This document shows, in pieces, positions 26,757-35,350 of a stretch of DNA of 64,000 nucleotides. The DNA comes from Paenibacillus lignilyticus (GTDB lineage Bacteria > Bacillota > Bacilli > Paenibacillales > Paenibacillaceae). Position 1 is the first letter of the stretch. Each line of letters starts with the position of its first letter. The notes below the pieces were generated by a model, which was not told where the DNA came from, did not search any database, and was given only the letters and a program-made list of their open reading frames with translations. The stretch is from NCBI RefSeq assembly GCF_017942085.1, contig NZ_JAGKSP010000004.1, forward strand, positions 124,001 to 188,000. The letters run 5' to 3'. Both the position numbers and the translations under genes were made by a program.

Positions 26757-27629
26757 TCAACTTAATCCTTGTCGCGAACTGCGGTAATCTCCCGGCGTCT
26801 GACCGGTCGTTTCCCTGAACATCCGGATGAAATAATTATAGTCCTCAACGCCGATGGCTTCGGCTATGACGGGAACGGGCAGCTCGCCTGCTGCGAGAAG
26901 CCGCTTGGCCTCTTCGATCTTTAAATAACGGATGTATTGGACAGGCGTTTTGCCGGTATGTTTCTTTAAACAACGAGACAGGTATTCGGCATTAAAATGA
27001 AACTGTTCCTCCAGCGAAGCCGAGTGAAACGGCTCCTTGATGAAGCGGGGTAAAAACTCTTCCAGCCGGCGGCTTAGTGTAAGCGAGCGCGACGGCTTCG
27101 TCGATTCTATCGTTAGCTGCTGCAGCTGCTCCAGCAATCGAACGAGCAATCCATGCAGACGCGCCGCATTCTCCAAATTCAGCTTCTGCTGAATCGTCAG
27201 CATTTCACGAAGTATTGGCAGCAGCGGCTTCGGGTCGATATTCGCCCATTTCGGCAGAAACAACGATTGTCTGCGCGGAAGGAAATCGGCATCTGTGCCC
27301 GGTTCAAGAATGGAGGACCAGGAGATTTGGTGGCTGCTCAGAGAGACGGCAGGTAGTGGGTGATAGAAATGAATCCAATAGATCTCGGTATCTTCGTCGC
27401 AGGGCCGATGACCGACATGGGTATGACCGGGCTCGAGAAGAAGCAGATCACCTGCACCAACCGCATAAGGCCGCTCATCTTCCGTCATATAAATGGTACC
27501 TTTGATCACGAGCAGCATGTCATACATGGGAAAATTCCGCTTGAAATGCTGGTTGCCCGGCCGCCATATGGAATGGCCGACGGTTACGAATTGCGGAAGC
27601 GGAGGGATAGGAAGCTGTAAACATTCCAT
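26757..27629 (-). CDS. AraC-family transcriptional regulator
   Basis: 290 residues. A cupin-type sensor domain (about 15-100: YAVGAGDLLLLEPGHTHVGH) precedes a C-terminal double helix-turn-helix (about 190-285: EYLSRCLKKHTGKTPVQYIR and AIGVEDYNYFIRMFRETTGQTP). Such regulators activate adjacent sugar-utilisation genes on binding a sugar. It is divergent from the GH151-like gene, 124 bp away, and is its most likely regulator. Confidence 0.92.
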   Translation of the reverse strand: MECLQLPIPPLPQFVTVGHSIWRPGNQHFKRNFPMYDMLLVIKGTIYMTEDERPYAVGAGDLLLLEPGHTHVGHRPCDEDTEIYWIHFYHPLPAVSLSSHQISWSSILEPGTDADFLPRRQSLFLPKWANIDPKPLLPILREMLTIQQKLNLENAARLHGLLVRLLEQLQQLTIESTKPSRSLTLSRRLEEFLPRFIKEPFHSASLEEQFHFNAEYLSRCLKKHTGKTPVQYIRYLKIEEAKRLLAAGELPVPVIAEAIGVEDYNYFIRMFRETTGQTPGDYRSSRQGLS

Positions 27630-27753
27630 CGTAGAGGGTCCTCTCCTAATAGGTCGATTTTGTGCTATAACAAGTCTATTCCATCTCTATCCTCCCGTGC
27701 AACGACTATGTAATAGTGAAGAAAGATTGACTACGAGGATAGGGGCGAAGCGT

Positions 27754-29742
27754 ATGCGGTTTAGACAGGTTCATCTTGATTTTCATACCTCAGAGGCCAT
27801 TCCGGGCATTGGCAGTCAGTTCTCCAAGGAGCAGTTCCAAGAGATGCTGCGCAAAGGCCATGTTGATTCCATTACGGTGTTCTCCAAATGCCATCATGGC
27901 TGGGCTTACCACCCGAGCGAAGCCAATGAGCGCCATCCCGGATTGGGGTTTGATTTGCTTGGCGCAATGATTGAAGCGGCGCATGAAATCGGCGTTAAGA
28001 CGCCTGTCTATATTTCCGCGGGGCTGGATGAGAAGATGGCCAGACGCCATCCGGAATGGCTGTTCCGCGATCAGGAAGAGAGAACGAGCTGGGTCAAAAA
28101 TTTCATGCAGCCGGGTTATCATGAGTTCTGCATGAACACTCCTTACCTGGAGATGCTGCTGAAGCAGATCGAAGAGGTTGTTCGAGGCTATGATGCGGAT
28201 GGGATCTTCCTTGATATCGTTGGCGTCCGTCAATGCTACTGCCACTATTGCGTGGCGGATCTGCGACGCGAAGGCAAAGACCCGCGCAATGCGGAAGATG
28301 TGCTGGCGCTGGGCGAACGCACTTATGCCCATTATGGGAAAGCGGTGAAGGAGCTGATCCATGGCTTAAAGCCGGGCATGCCTATCTTCCAAAATGGCGG
28401 GCATATTCGCCGAGGCCGACGCGACTTGGCCGAGCTGAACACGCATCTGGAGCTGGAATCATTGCCTACCGGCGGCTGGGGGTATGATCACTTCCCATTG
28501 TCGGCGCGTTATTCGCAGACGCTTGGCATGCCATATCTGGGCATGACCGGCAAGTTCCATACGTCATGGGGGGAATTCGGCGGCTATAAACATCCGAACG
28601 CACTGCGCTACGAGACCGCGCTTAGCATCGCGAACGGGGCTCGCTGCTCAATCGGCGACCAGCTCCATCCGGACGGCGTCATGGATGAGGCGACCTATGA
28701 ACTGATTGGCCGCGCCTACCGCGAGGTGGAGCAGAAAGAAGCCTGGTGCACGGATACCGTGAATGTGGCCGATGTTGCCTTGCTCTCTCTTGAGGCTGTC
28801 GGGGTTCACAAGACGTCGGGGCAAGTGGATTTCACGGGGCATTCCGATGCGGGTGCGGTAAGGATGCTGCTGGAAGGCAAAATTCTGTTTGACGTAATCG
28901 ATATGGATGCGGATTTCTCCGGCTACAAAGTTATTATTTTGCCTGACGAAGTGCTGCTCGGCAATCGGTTAACCGCCAGCCTTAGGCGTTATCTGAATGA
29001 TGGCGGCAAGGTGCTGGCAACAGGACGGTCGGGTTTAAAGGAAGACGGAAGCGGGTTCGGCCTTTCATTTGGCGCTCGATGGCTGGGCGAGAACGGCTTT
29101 CAGCCGGATTATTTCCGTCCGGCGTTTGAGGTACAGGATCTCGGCCGGGCCGCATTTATATTCTATGGCAAAGGTCAACGCGTTGAACTTGAAGATGGAG
29201 CAGGCGGAGCTGTGCTTGGTCGGCGGGAGGATCCGTATTTTAACCGGGATGTCTTCGCCTTCTGCTCGCATCAGCATACGCCAAGCTCGCGCCGCGACGG
29301 TGGACCCGGCATGGTGGAAGGGCCGGACGGCATCTATATCGCCTGGAATGTCTTCGAGGATTACGGGACGAAAGGCAGCTTGATCTTGAGGGAAACGGTG
29401 ATCTATGCCCTGAATAAATTGCTGGGCGGCAACAAAACGATCGATACCTCCTTGCCGGCGCAAGGCATAGTGACCCTTCAGCGGCAGCCGGCAGAAAGCC
29501 GATACATCAACCACTTGCTGTATGCGACACCGGTGAAACGCGGCAATGGGATTGAGATTATTGAGGATATTTTACCGGTTTATGCTACGAAGGTATCCTT
29601 GCAATTGCAGGAAGAGGTTAAGAACGTCTACTTGGCACCGCAGCAAGCCGCTTTGTCGTTCGTGCAGGAAGACGGGAAGCTGACGTATACCGTAGATCGA
29701 ATCGAATGCCATCAAATGGTCGTGATTGATGTCGCGAAGTAG
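27754..29742 (+). CDS. GH151/GHL6-type alpha-L-fucosidase-like protein
   Basis: 662 residues from ATG 27754 (AGGGGCG upstream). Starts RFRQVHLDFHTSEAIPGIG, then a TIM barrel (about 1-340) with DADGIFLDIVGVRQCYCHYC, typical of hypothetical glycosyl hydrolase 6 / GH151, followed by a GH42-like trimerisation domain (about 350-560: VIILPDEVLLGNRLTASLRR) and a short beta tail. A GH151 alpha-L-fucosidase has been described from Paenibacillus thiaminolyticus, so fucosidase is the leading guess, but members vary. No signal peptide is seen, so it acts inside the cell. Confidence 0.72.
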   Translation: MRFRQVHLDFHTSEAIPGIGSQFSKEQFQEMLRKGHVDSITVFSKCHHGWAYHPSEANERHPGLGFDLLGAMIEAAHEIGVKTPVYISAGLDEKMARRHPEWLFRDQEERTSWVKNFMQPGYHEFCMNTPYLEMLLKQIEEVVRGYDADGIFLDIVGVRQCYCHYCVADLRREGKDPRNAEDVLALGERTYAHYGKAVKELIHGLKPGMPIFQNGGHIRRGRRDLAELNTHLELESLPTGGWGYDHFPLSARYSQTLGMPYLGMTGKFHTSWGEFGGYKHPNALRYETALSIANGARCSIGDQLHPDGVMDEATYELIGRAYREVEQKEAWCTDTVNVADVALLSLEAVGVHKTSGQVDFTGHSDAGAVRMLLEGKILFDVIDMDADFSGYKVIILPDEVLLGNRLTASLRRYLNDGGKVLATGRSGLKEDGSGFGLSFGARWLGENGFQPDYFRPAFEVQDLGRAAFIFYGKGQRVELEDGAGGAVLGRREDPYFNRDVFAFCSHQHTPSSRRDGGPGMVEGPDGIYIAWNVFEDYGTKGSLILRETVIYALNKLLGGNKTIDTSLPAQGIVTLQRQPAESRYINHLLYATPVKRGNGIEIIEDILPVYATKVSLQLQEEVKNVYLAPQQAALSFVQEDGKLTYTVDRIECHQMVVIDVAK

Positions 29743-29756
29743 ATTTAAGTAAGAAG

Positions 29757-29797
29757 CAGCAGGAGCGGGGATCGTAGACCGTTTCTGCTGTTTTTTT
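29757..29797 (+). terminator. Terminator after the GH151-like gene
   Basis: CAGCAGGAGCGG (29757-29768) pairs, with two G-U pairs, with CCGTTTCTGCTG (29779-29790); seven T follow. Confidence 0.85.
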
Positions 29798-29888
29798 GCT
29801 GGTAATGGCGCCGCTCGGGGCAGGATTTCGGGCTGTAATGACGGAATACTTGCAGTAGGAAAAATAATACAGAGAGGATTGATCCCTC

Positions 29889-30722
29889 ATGAGGCTCGGA
29901 GGCCCGATATTGGCCAGGCAAACGCTTGATCCGGAACGCTGGATTGCCGCGCACGTCGAACGCGGTTATACGGCTGCTTATTTTCCGGATGTGGATGATG
30001 CGGCGCGAATCGAGGATTATGTTCGCGCTGCGGCTAAGGCGGACATCGTCATTGCAGAAGCGGGGGCGTGGAGCAACCCGCTAAGCCAAGACCCGGAGGT
30101 GCGGGAGCAGGCAATCCGCTACTGCAAGAAGAAGCTCGTGACGGCAGAGCTGGCAGGGGCGCGCTGCTGCGTCAACATTGCCGGTTCGTTAGGCGAGCAG
30201 TGGGATGGTCACGACCCGGCGAATTTGACTGCGGACACCTTCGAGCTGATTGTAGAAACGGTCCGCGGAATCATTGATCATGTGAAACCCGAGCGCACGT
30301 ATTATACGCTGGAAATGATGCCGTGGATGTATCCCGACACCGTGGACAGCTACTTGCAGCTCATTAAGGCGATCGATCGGGAAGCCTTTGCCGTTCATTT
30401 GGACCCCGTCAACATTGTGACCAGTCCGCAGCTCTTTTACCGCAACGGTGCTTTGATCGAGGAATGTTTCGAGAAGCTGGGTCCGTATATTCGCAGCTGC
30501 CATGCCAAGGATATCGTGCTCGGATCGTCGATGGTCGTTCATTTGGACGAAACGCGTCCGGGGCTGGGCAAGCTGGATTATGCGCAATATTTGCGTCAAT
30601 TAGCGAAGCTGGACCGTGACGTGCCGCTCATGCTGGAGCATCTGGACAGCGATTCCGAATACCGAATGGCCGCGGACTATATTCGGGCAACAGCGGATTC
30701 GATCGGGGTGTTGCTGGGATGA
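29889..30722 (+). CDS. Sugar phosphate isomerase/epimerase-family TIM barrel protein (A)
   Basis: 277 residues of the xylose-isomerase-like/AP endonuclease 2 fold. Metal-binding positions are seen in TLEMMPWMYPD (Glu), HLDPVNIV (His, Asp), SCHAKDI (His) and MLEHLDSD (Glu). The family covers isomerases, epimerases, dehydratases and 3-keto-glycoside lyases, so the reaction is not fixed. Its stop overlaps the ATG of the dehydrogenase that follows (ATGA), which suggests consecutive steps on one sugar. Confidence 0.85.
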   Translation: MRLGGPILARQTLDPERWIAAHVERGYTAAYFPDVDDAARIEDYVRAAAKADIVIAEAGAWSNPLSQDPEVREQAIRYCKKKLVTAELAGARCCVNIAGSLGEQWDGHDPANLTADTFELIVETVRGIIDHVKPERTYYTLEMMPWMYPDTVDSYLQLIKAIDREAFAVHLDPVNIVTSPQLFYRNGALIEECFEKLGPYIRSCHAKDIVLGSSMVVHLDETRPGLGKLDYAQYLRQLAKLDRDVPLMLEHLDSDSEYRMAADYIRATADSIGVLLG

Positions 30723-31720
30723 CGCATCGGAAGGATGCAGGACTTGTCCTGGCAGGCATTCGCCAAATCGAACTTCAAGCGATGGATCGCGGAGCTGAGC
30801 TGTTGCAGTCGAACGAAATCATAGGTGAAACGTTGTTTACGCTAATCAGTACAGGTACCGAGCTCGCGTTGTATCTTGGGCGGGCTGATTTTACGAGCAT
30901 TCCGGGCTATGCCGCGGTTTTTCGGGTCCAAGAGGTTGGCAGTGAAGTGCAAGCCTTCAAGCCCGGAGACTTGGCTTTCTGCATGGGACCGCATCGCTCC
31001 GTGCAGCGTGTAAGGGAGACGGAAGCGCTGCTGCTTCCGGAGGGCTTGTCCCCGGCAGTGGCAGTCTTCGCGAGAATGATGAGCGTCAGCATGTCGACGT
31101 TATCGACGACAAAGGCGAGGCCTCCGCAGCGGGTGATGGTAAGCGGGCTGGGTTTGGTGGGCAATATGGCGGCGCAGCTATTCGCGGCGAGCGGTTATTC
31201 CGTTACGGCTTACGATCCGGTTGCGTGGAAGCGTGAAGCTGCTGCTCGTGGATCAGATGCAGGAGCAGGCAGCGGTGCGACGGTATCCAATCTGCCGCCG
31301 GTGGATGATCCTGCTCAGAGAGGGAAATTCGCGCTTGTTGTGGAATGCTCGGGACATGAGCAGGCGGTACTCGACGGCTGCCGCATGGTTGGCAAGAACG
31401 GCGAGGTCGTTATGGTCGGCGTGCCATGGGGAAGGCAGACGGAAGCGTATGCGCATGAGCTGCTGCAGCATGTTTTCTATAACTATGTGGTGCTGCGCAG
31501 CGGCTGGGAATGGGATATCCCGACCCATGCCGTAAGCGCGGCGGAGCCGGGAATTTTCACGAATCTGGCAGGGGCGCTGCAATGGCTGGCTGCCGGAAAA
31601 GTGAAGGTAGACGGCTTGTACGAGGTCGTTTCGCCTAAGGAAGCGGCTGCCGTGTATGAGGATTTAGCCGAACAGCGTAACCATTCGCTTGGTTTTGTAT
31701 TTGATTGGTCGCTTGTTTAA
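30719..31720 (+). CDS. Medium-chain dehydrogenase/reductase (zinc-less alcohol dehydrogenase type)
   Basis: 333 residues. A GroES-like N-terminal half (STGTELALYLGRADF, VGSEVQAFKPGDLAFC) and a Rossmann half with VMVSGLGLVGNMAAQLF. The usual catalytic Cys in GICGSD and the structural zinc cysteines are not seen, so this is an atypical MDR like those annotated as zinc-binding dehydrogenase in glycan loci. A plausible role is oxidation or reduction of the sugar handled by the overlapping isomerase-like gene; the substrate is unknown. Confidence 0.82.
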   Translation: MTHRKDAGLVLAGIRQIELQAMDRGAELLQSNEIIGETLFTLISTGTELALYLGRADFTSIPGYAAVFRVQEVGSEVQAFKPGDLAFCMGPHRSVQRVRETEALLLPEGLSPAVAVFARMMSVSMSTLSTTKARPPQRVMVSGLGLVGNMAAQLFAASGYSVTAYDPVAWKREAAARGSDAGAGSGATVSNLPPVDDPAQRGKFALVVECSGHEQAVLDGCRMVGKNGEVVMVGVPWGRQTEAYAHELLQHVFYNYVVLRSGWEWDIPTHAVSAAEPGIFTNLAGALQWLAAGKVKVDGLYEVVSPKEAAAVYEDLAEQRNHSLGFVFDWSLV

Positions 31721-31808
31721 AGAGGGCACGCTAGGACAAGCCTAGAATTCGCGGGACAAGGGACCAACCGATAAGCGATTTGCAGGGAGTTAGCTGAGAA
31801 GCGCGACT

Positions 31809-31876
31809 GCGAACTACAAACCGCAAACCGCGAAGCGTGAACCGCAGACCGCAAACCACGAATCGCAAACTGCAAG
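31809..31876. repeat. Short degenerate tandem repeat (AACCGCA-like)
   Basis: About nine imperfect copies of a 7-8 bp unit (ACCGCAA, ACCGCGA, ACCGCAG) follow each other after the dehydrogenase gene, preceded by a small hairpin CTAGG-N5-CCTAG at 31731-31745. Confidence 0.5.
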
Positions 31877-31893
31877 TATGCGTTGAACATCAT

Positions 31894-32130
31894 TCAGCGT
31901 TTCTTGGATTTTTTCTTGCCAACGGGAGAAGCGGCCTTTTTGCCTTTCTTCGACTTCCGTCGGTTTGCGGTAACTTCTTCATCGACGAGGACATCTTCTC
32001 CGTCCAACTCTTCGTCTACTTCTTCCTCAGCTTCTGGATTTTCACCAAACTCCGGTAAAATATTGGCATCGCCGAACAGGACAGTGCCGTTGTTCTTCAC
32101 GATGATGACTTTTCCGATCCAGCAGAACAT
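31894..32130 (-). CDS. Small acidic/basic protein, 78 residues (unknown)
   Basis: Starts at ATG 32130 (MFCWIGKVIIVKNNGTVLFGD), with AAGGAGG about 10 bp upstream; an in-frame ATG further out overlaps the ribosome binding site itself. The first 28 residues look like two beta strands. They are followed by an Asp/Glu-rich stretch (residues about 30-55) and a Lys/Arg-rich tail (RRKSKKGKKAASPVGKKKSK). The N-terminal GTVLFGD is faintly like GerPA/GerPF spore coat proteins, but I do not claim membership. Confidence 0.55.
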   Translation of the reverse strand: MFCWIGKVIIVKNNGTVLFGDANILPEFGENPEAEEEVDEELDGEDVLVDEEVTANRRKSKKGKKAASPVGKKKSKKR

Positions 32131-32268
32131 GGACGCGATGCCTCCTTCTGACATACTGCTGGTCTATGTTATGAACCATACAGCCTGCCCGTATTGGCGC
32201 GTGTCCGTGGTAAGCAACATAATTAAGTCAGGCTAAACGTCAATGAAGATGACGTTCAGCCTGACTTG

Positions 32269-32626
32269 GATCACGTAGATCTTTAGATGACCTATATTCT
32301 CGCAATTCCGTCGAATTCCGCCGAAGTAGATCTCTGGATGAGCTACATCCTTGCATTTTCACGTATTCTCGCTGATGTAGATCTCCGGGTGTGCTACATT
32401 CTCGCAATTTCGTGAAAATCCGCCGACGTAGATCTCTAGGCGAGCTGCTTGTCTTTCGAGTCACAGTGACGAGGGATTGCAGCTCCGAGTTTTGACCTAT
32501 GTAGATCCCGAGGTGAGTTGCTTTCTCTCATTTCCGTGGATTTCCGCAGATGTAGATCTCTAGGTGAGCTACATGCTCGCAATTCCGTGAATTCCCGCCG
32601 ATGTAGATTCCACGATGAGCTGCTTT
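32269..32626. repeat. 51-bp-period tandem repeat array, seven units
   Basis: The core GTAGATCTCTAGGTGAGCTACAT recurs with GTAG beginning at 32275, 32326, 32377, 32428, 32501, 32552 and 32603. The spacings are 51, 51, 51, 73, 51 and 51 bp; the one long unit carries a 22-bp insertion. Each core can fold as TGTAG-AT-CTC-loop-GAG-CTACA, and the 28-bp spacers are also related (CGCAATTCCGTGAATTCCCGCCGA). Units diverge by a few bases each. No known mobile element is recognised. Confidence 0.85.
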
Positions 32627-32633
32627 ACCGCCC

Positions 32634-32757
32634 AAGAGAGGTATCTAGTACCTCTCTTAAGCCTAAACCTAACATTTCTCCCCAATGAGCGGTACCCAAA
32701 CCGTTCATGACCTCGATTCGGACCATTTTCACCGCTGTGCGGTACGAGATACCGCAC
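32634..32757. repeat. Three further hairpins spaced about 51 bp
   Basis: AAGAGAGGTA-TCTAG-TACCTCTCTT (32634-32658), ATGAGCGGT-N6-ACCGTTCAT (32685-32708, one mismatch) and GTGCGGTA-CGAGA-TACCGCAC (32737-32757) have centres 50-51 bp apart. The sequence after the first two also matches (ACATTTCTCCCC and ACCATTTTCACC). This is a second array with the same period but another core. Confidence 0.7.
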
Positions 32758-32772
32758 GTCTAACGTATCCGA

Positions 32773-32818
32773 TAGAAAAGGCTGCTTCGTCATCGAAGCG
32801 ATGACAGAAACAGCCTCT
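32773..32818 (-). terminator. Terminator of the leftward GntR/isomerase operon
   Basis: On the minus strand AGGCTG...CAGCCT encloses an inner stem GTCATC-GCTTC-GATGAC and is followed by TTTTCT. Confidence 0.7.
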
Positions 32819-32836
32819 CAGCAACTCATTATATTA

Positions 32837-33472
32837 CTACAGTACTAATATCCGCGCTCCGTACGCCAGATGCTCGACCATTCGACGGCTCGCCTCCTCG
32901 GCGTTGCCTTCGAGAATGAGCTCGAAAATTTCCAAATGATCGCGGTAGGACATCCCGATCCGGTTCGAGTCCTTGCGAAGCACCTTGAGTGCCATCTGGA
33001 ACAGCCGATCCTGCAAATTATCCATCATCTGCACCATTTCGGTGTTCTCGTAAACGAGTGCCAGGCGACGATGAAATTCGGAATCCGCATGCGTGAATGC
33101 CAGATAGTCATGCTGCGCGGCAGTTTGCTCCTGAATCAGCAAATTAGCACGGAACCAAGCGATCTCATCCTGTGGGAGCTTACGATTTGCCAGCTTCTTC
33201 ACGATATGACCTTCCAGCGCAATCCGGAAATCGAAGAAATCCGCGACCCGCTGCAGTGACAATTCGGGAAGACTCAGCCCTTTATTAGGCGCAATGTTAA
33301 GCAGCCCTTCGGCAGCCAGCTTCTCAAGAGCGGATCGGATCGGCGTGCGGCTCATCTGGAGCAGCTCCACCAAATATTTCTCCGTCAGCTGGTCGTTGGA
33401 ATTAATCGTTCCTTCCAATATGTAGGCACGAAGCTGCTCATACGCTTTCTCTTTCAACGTTACGGTTGCCAT
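32837..33472 (-). CDS. GntR-family regulator with FCD domain (1)
   Basis: 211 residues. The winged helix (YEQLRAYILEGTINSNDQLTEK, SRTPIRSALEKLAAEGL) is followed by an all-helical FCD effector domain whose metal-binding positions are seen in DFFDFRIALEG, HADSEFHRRL, RDHLEIFELI and MVEHLAYGA. FadR-subfamily repressors of this type respond to sugar acids or organic acids. The start lies inside the end of the upstream isomerase gene (35-bp overlap), so they are one transcript. It probably controls the divergent ApnO-like operon through the TTGTATACAT site at 34370. Confidence 0.92.
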   Translation of the reverse strand: MATVTLKEKAYEQLRAYILEGTINSNDQLTEKYLVELLQMSRTPIRSALEKLAAEGLLNIAPNKGLSLPELSLQRVADFFDFRIALEGHIVKKLANRKLPQDEIAWFRANLLIQEQTAAQHDYLAFTHADSEFHRRLALVYENTEMVQMMDNLQDRLFQMALKVLRKDSNRIGMSYRDHLEIFELILEGNAEEASRRMVEHLAYGARILVL

Positions 33473-34295
33473 AGTCAGTATCCTTTTCTTCTATAAAATG
33501 AATAGATTTCAAATACGCGATCGATTGTTCCATCCAGCTTCGTTCGCGTGCAGCCGTCTGCTCCACAGACTCCGTGAACGGTGTCCATAACTCAAGTATG
33601 GCGGTGGCTGACGTTTTGTCATGCTCCCGAATCGATGCTCGCAGAAGCTCGTAATCGAGCCGGCCTGCTCCGGCAGGTGCGCCGAGGATCGTAAAGCCGA
33701 GCTGGTGGTCAACCCGTTTAATATCGAAATCTTTAATATGCAGGTTTACCAGATAGGGGATTAACCGTTTGATAACGACATCCGGACTCTCCAGCGCGCC
33801 AAAAGAATTCACCGTATCGAGGCAGCAGCCTACAAGCGGATGGTTCAAGCTCTCAAATAATTGTACCAGTTGTAGCGTTGTATGCAAGCCATGATTTTCG
33901 ATGGCAAGTGCGATGTTCTCTTCCTCGAAGGCGGGAAGTACCTCTCGCAGCTGTTGTTCTGCGGCGGCAAGATCGGGCGTTGTAATAATCGTGCGAACGA
34001 TGGGGGATTGCAGTGTCCGAGCGATATCCAAATACGTCAGCAGCAGTGCGGGATCCGTTCCCCGTGTGCCAACCTCAATGGAGACGTTCTGCTCATCCGC
34101 GATTTGCTTCAACTGTAAGAGCTCATCCGACGAAAGCGGATGGAGCGGCAAATTGTCCGCGATTTGCACGAGATCCAGTCCGCAGCTCCGCGTAAGTTTT
34201 ATCAGTCCTTCATGCGTAAGCGGTTCAACCGGGCGCTCATAGCCGGGTATGCCGATCGACCAAGTGACAGTGAATGAGCTAAGTCCAAGTCTCAC
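33438..34295 (-). CDS. Sugar phosphate isomerase/epimerase-family TIM barrel protein (B)
   Basis: 285 residues. MRLGLSSFTVTWSIG opens the barrel; metal ligands are in AIENHGLHT (Glu), CLDTVNSFG (Asp), LHIKDFD (His, Asp) and ILELWTP (Glu). The same fold is used by isomerases and by 3-oxo-isoapionate decarboxylase (OiaC-like). The ApnO-like dehydrogenase across the divergent promoter makes the latter an attractive but unproven option. Overlaps the GntR gene behind it. Confidence 0.83.
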   Translation of the reverse strand: MRLGLSSFTVTWSIGIPGYERPVEPLTHEGLIKLTRSCGLDLVQIADNLPLHPLSSDELLQLKQIADEQNVSIEVGTRGTDPALLLTYLDIARTLQSPIVRTIITTPDLAAAEQQLREVLPAFEEENIALAIENHGLHTTLQLVQLFESLNHPLVGCCLDTVNSFGALESPDVVIKRLIPYLVNLHIKDFDIKRVDHQLGFTILGAPAGAGRLDYELLRASIREHDKTSATAILELWTPFTESVEQTAARERSWMEQSIAYLKSIHFIEEKDTDYGNRNVERESV

Positions 34296-34369
34296 ACAGA
34301 ATTCCTCCCTAGCATTTGTGAACTTAGAATACCAGTTATTTTAGAGGACGGCAATAAATATATATGTAT

Positions 34370-34379
34370 TGTATACATT
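34370..34379. promoter_or_regulatory. Candidate GntR operator TTGTATACAT
   Basis: Lies in the 159-bp divergent region between isomerase B and the ApnO-like gene. It differs at one base from the TTGTATACAA core of the perfect palindrome upstream of the second GntR gene. This is the usual shape of FCD-type GntR sites (TNGTNNNACNA). Confidence 0.5.
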
Positions 34380-34454
34380 TTGTATTGAATGTCGAATGTC
34401 GATCAGTTATGCTAGGTTCAATAATACTTATTCTATTAATAAGGAGCAGGATGA

Positions 34455-35321
34455 ATGAGCAACCAACCCAATGAAATCACAATTGCCGTGCTTGGTGCCG
34501 GAGGTAAGATGGGCTGCCGGATCACGGATAATTTGAAGCAAACGGATTATCGACTCCTTCTGTGCGAGCAAGCTGAGAATGGTATTGCCCGCATCGCGCA
34601 GCGCGGATTGTCCATTACGCCTAACGACGAAGCGCTTGCTGTAGCCGATTACATCATCCTCGCCGTGCCGGATGCCGTGATCGGGCCGCTGAGTGAGAAG
34701 ATTGTATCGCAGTTAAAGCCGGGTGCGACGGTCATCTTGCTCGATCCGGCTGCAGCGTATGCGAAGCAAGTCGCACTGCGCGATGATTGCACGTTTGTCG
34801 TTACGCATCCATGTCACCCTGCATTGTTTGAAGAGCAGGATACTCCGGAAGCACGCAAAGATATGTTCGGCGGCATTGCGGCGAAGCAGGATATTGTCAT
34901 AGCGCTTCAGCAAGGCAGCGAGGAAAACTTCGATATTGCGGAGCAGATTTGCATTCGAATGTTTGCGCCGGTCACGCAATGCCACCGGATTACAGTCGAA
35001 CATATGGCGCTGCTGGAGCCGGCAGCGGCGGAAGTCGTTGCGGCAGCGGCTGCTTGTATTATGAAAGAAGCGATGGATGAAGTCATCCGCATGGGCGTTC
35101 CGGAAGCTGCGGCCAGATCGTTTATGCTGGGCCATATCCAGATTCCGCTGGCCATCGCGTTCAATAATGTGAATCCGTTCTCCGATGCAGCGAAGATTGC
35201 GATCAATTACGGTTACGATAAGATTTTCAAACCGGACTGGAAGCAAGTGTTTACGAAGGAATCATTGGATGAAGTGCTGCGCCTCATGCTGCATCTGGAT
35301 GAGAAGCCTGCCCTGAAATAA
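34455..35321 (+). CDS. PGDH_C-type NAD-dependent dehydrogenase, ApnO-like
   Basis: 288 residues. Rossmann motif VLGAGGKMGCRITDNL, then DYIILAVPDAVIG, the Cys-His segment VVTHPCHPALF and a C-terminal helical domain (ITVEHMALLEPAAAEVVAAA, KEAMDEVIRMGVPEAAARSF, GHIQIPLAIAF). This is the phosphogluconate-dehydrogenase C-terminal (PGDH_C) family, whose characterised members include D-apionate oxidoisomerase (ApnO). First gene of a rightward operon with a Gfo/Idh protein. The ApnO assignment rests on recalled family resemblance, not an alignment. Confidence 0.7.
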   Translation: MSNQPNEITIAVLGAGGKMGCRITDNLKQTDYRLLLCEQAENGIARIAQRGLSITPNDEALAVADYIILAVPDAVIGPLSEKIVSQLKPGATVILLDPAAAYAKQVALRDDCTFVVTHPCHPALFEEQDTPEARKDMFGGIAAKQDIVIALQQGSEENFDIAEQICIRMFAPVTQCHRITVEHMALLEPAAAEVVAAAAACIMKEAMDEVIRMGVPEAAARSFMLGHIQIPLAIAFNNVNPFSDAAKIAINYGYDKIFKPDWKQVFTKESLDEVLRLMLHLDEKPALK

Positions 35322-35350
35322 TTCAACATGACAGAGAGGGAGATAGAAGC

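Noticed and set aside
32240..32464. Protein with 17-residue repeats on the minus strand
   Set aside because: The 51-bp period keeps any frame open. No ribosome binding site was seen, and the 22-bp insertion at about 32450-32500 breaks the frame across the rest of the array.
32269..32757. CRISPR array
   Set aside because: Repeats vary between units, the spacers are themselves related, and there are no cas genes.
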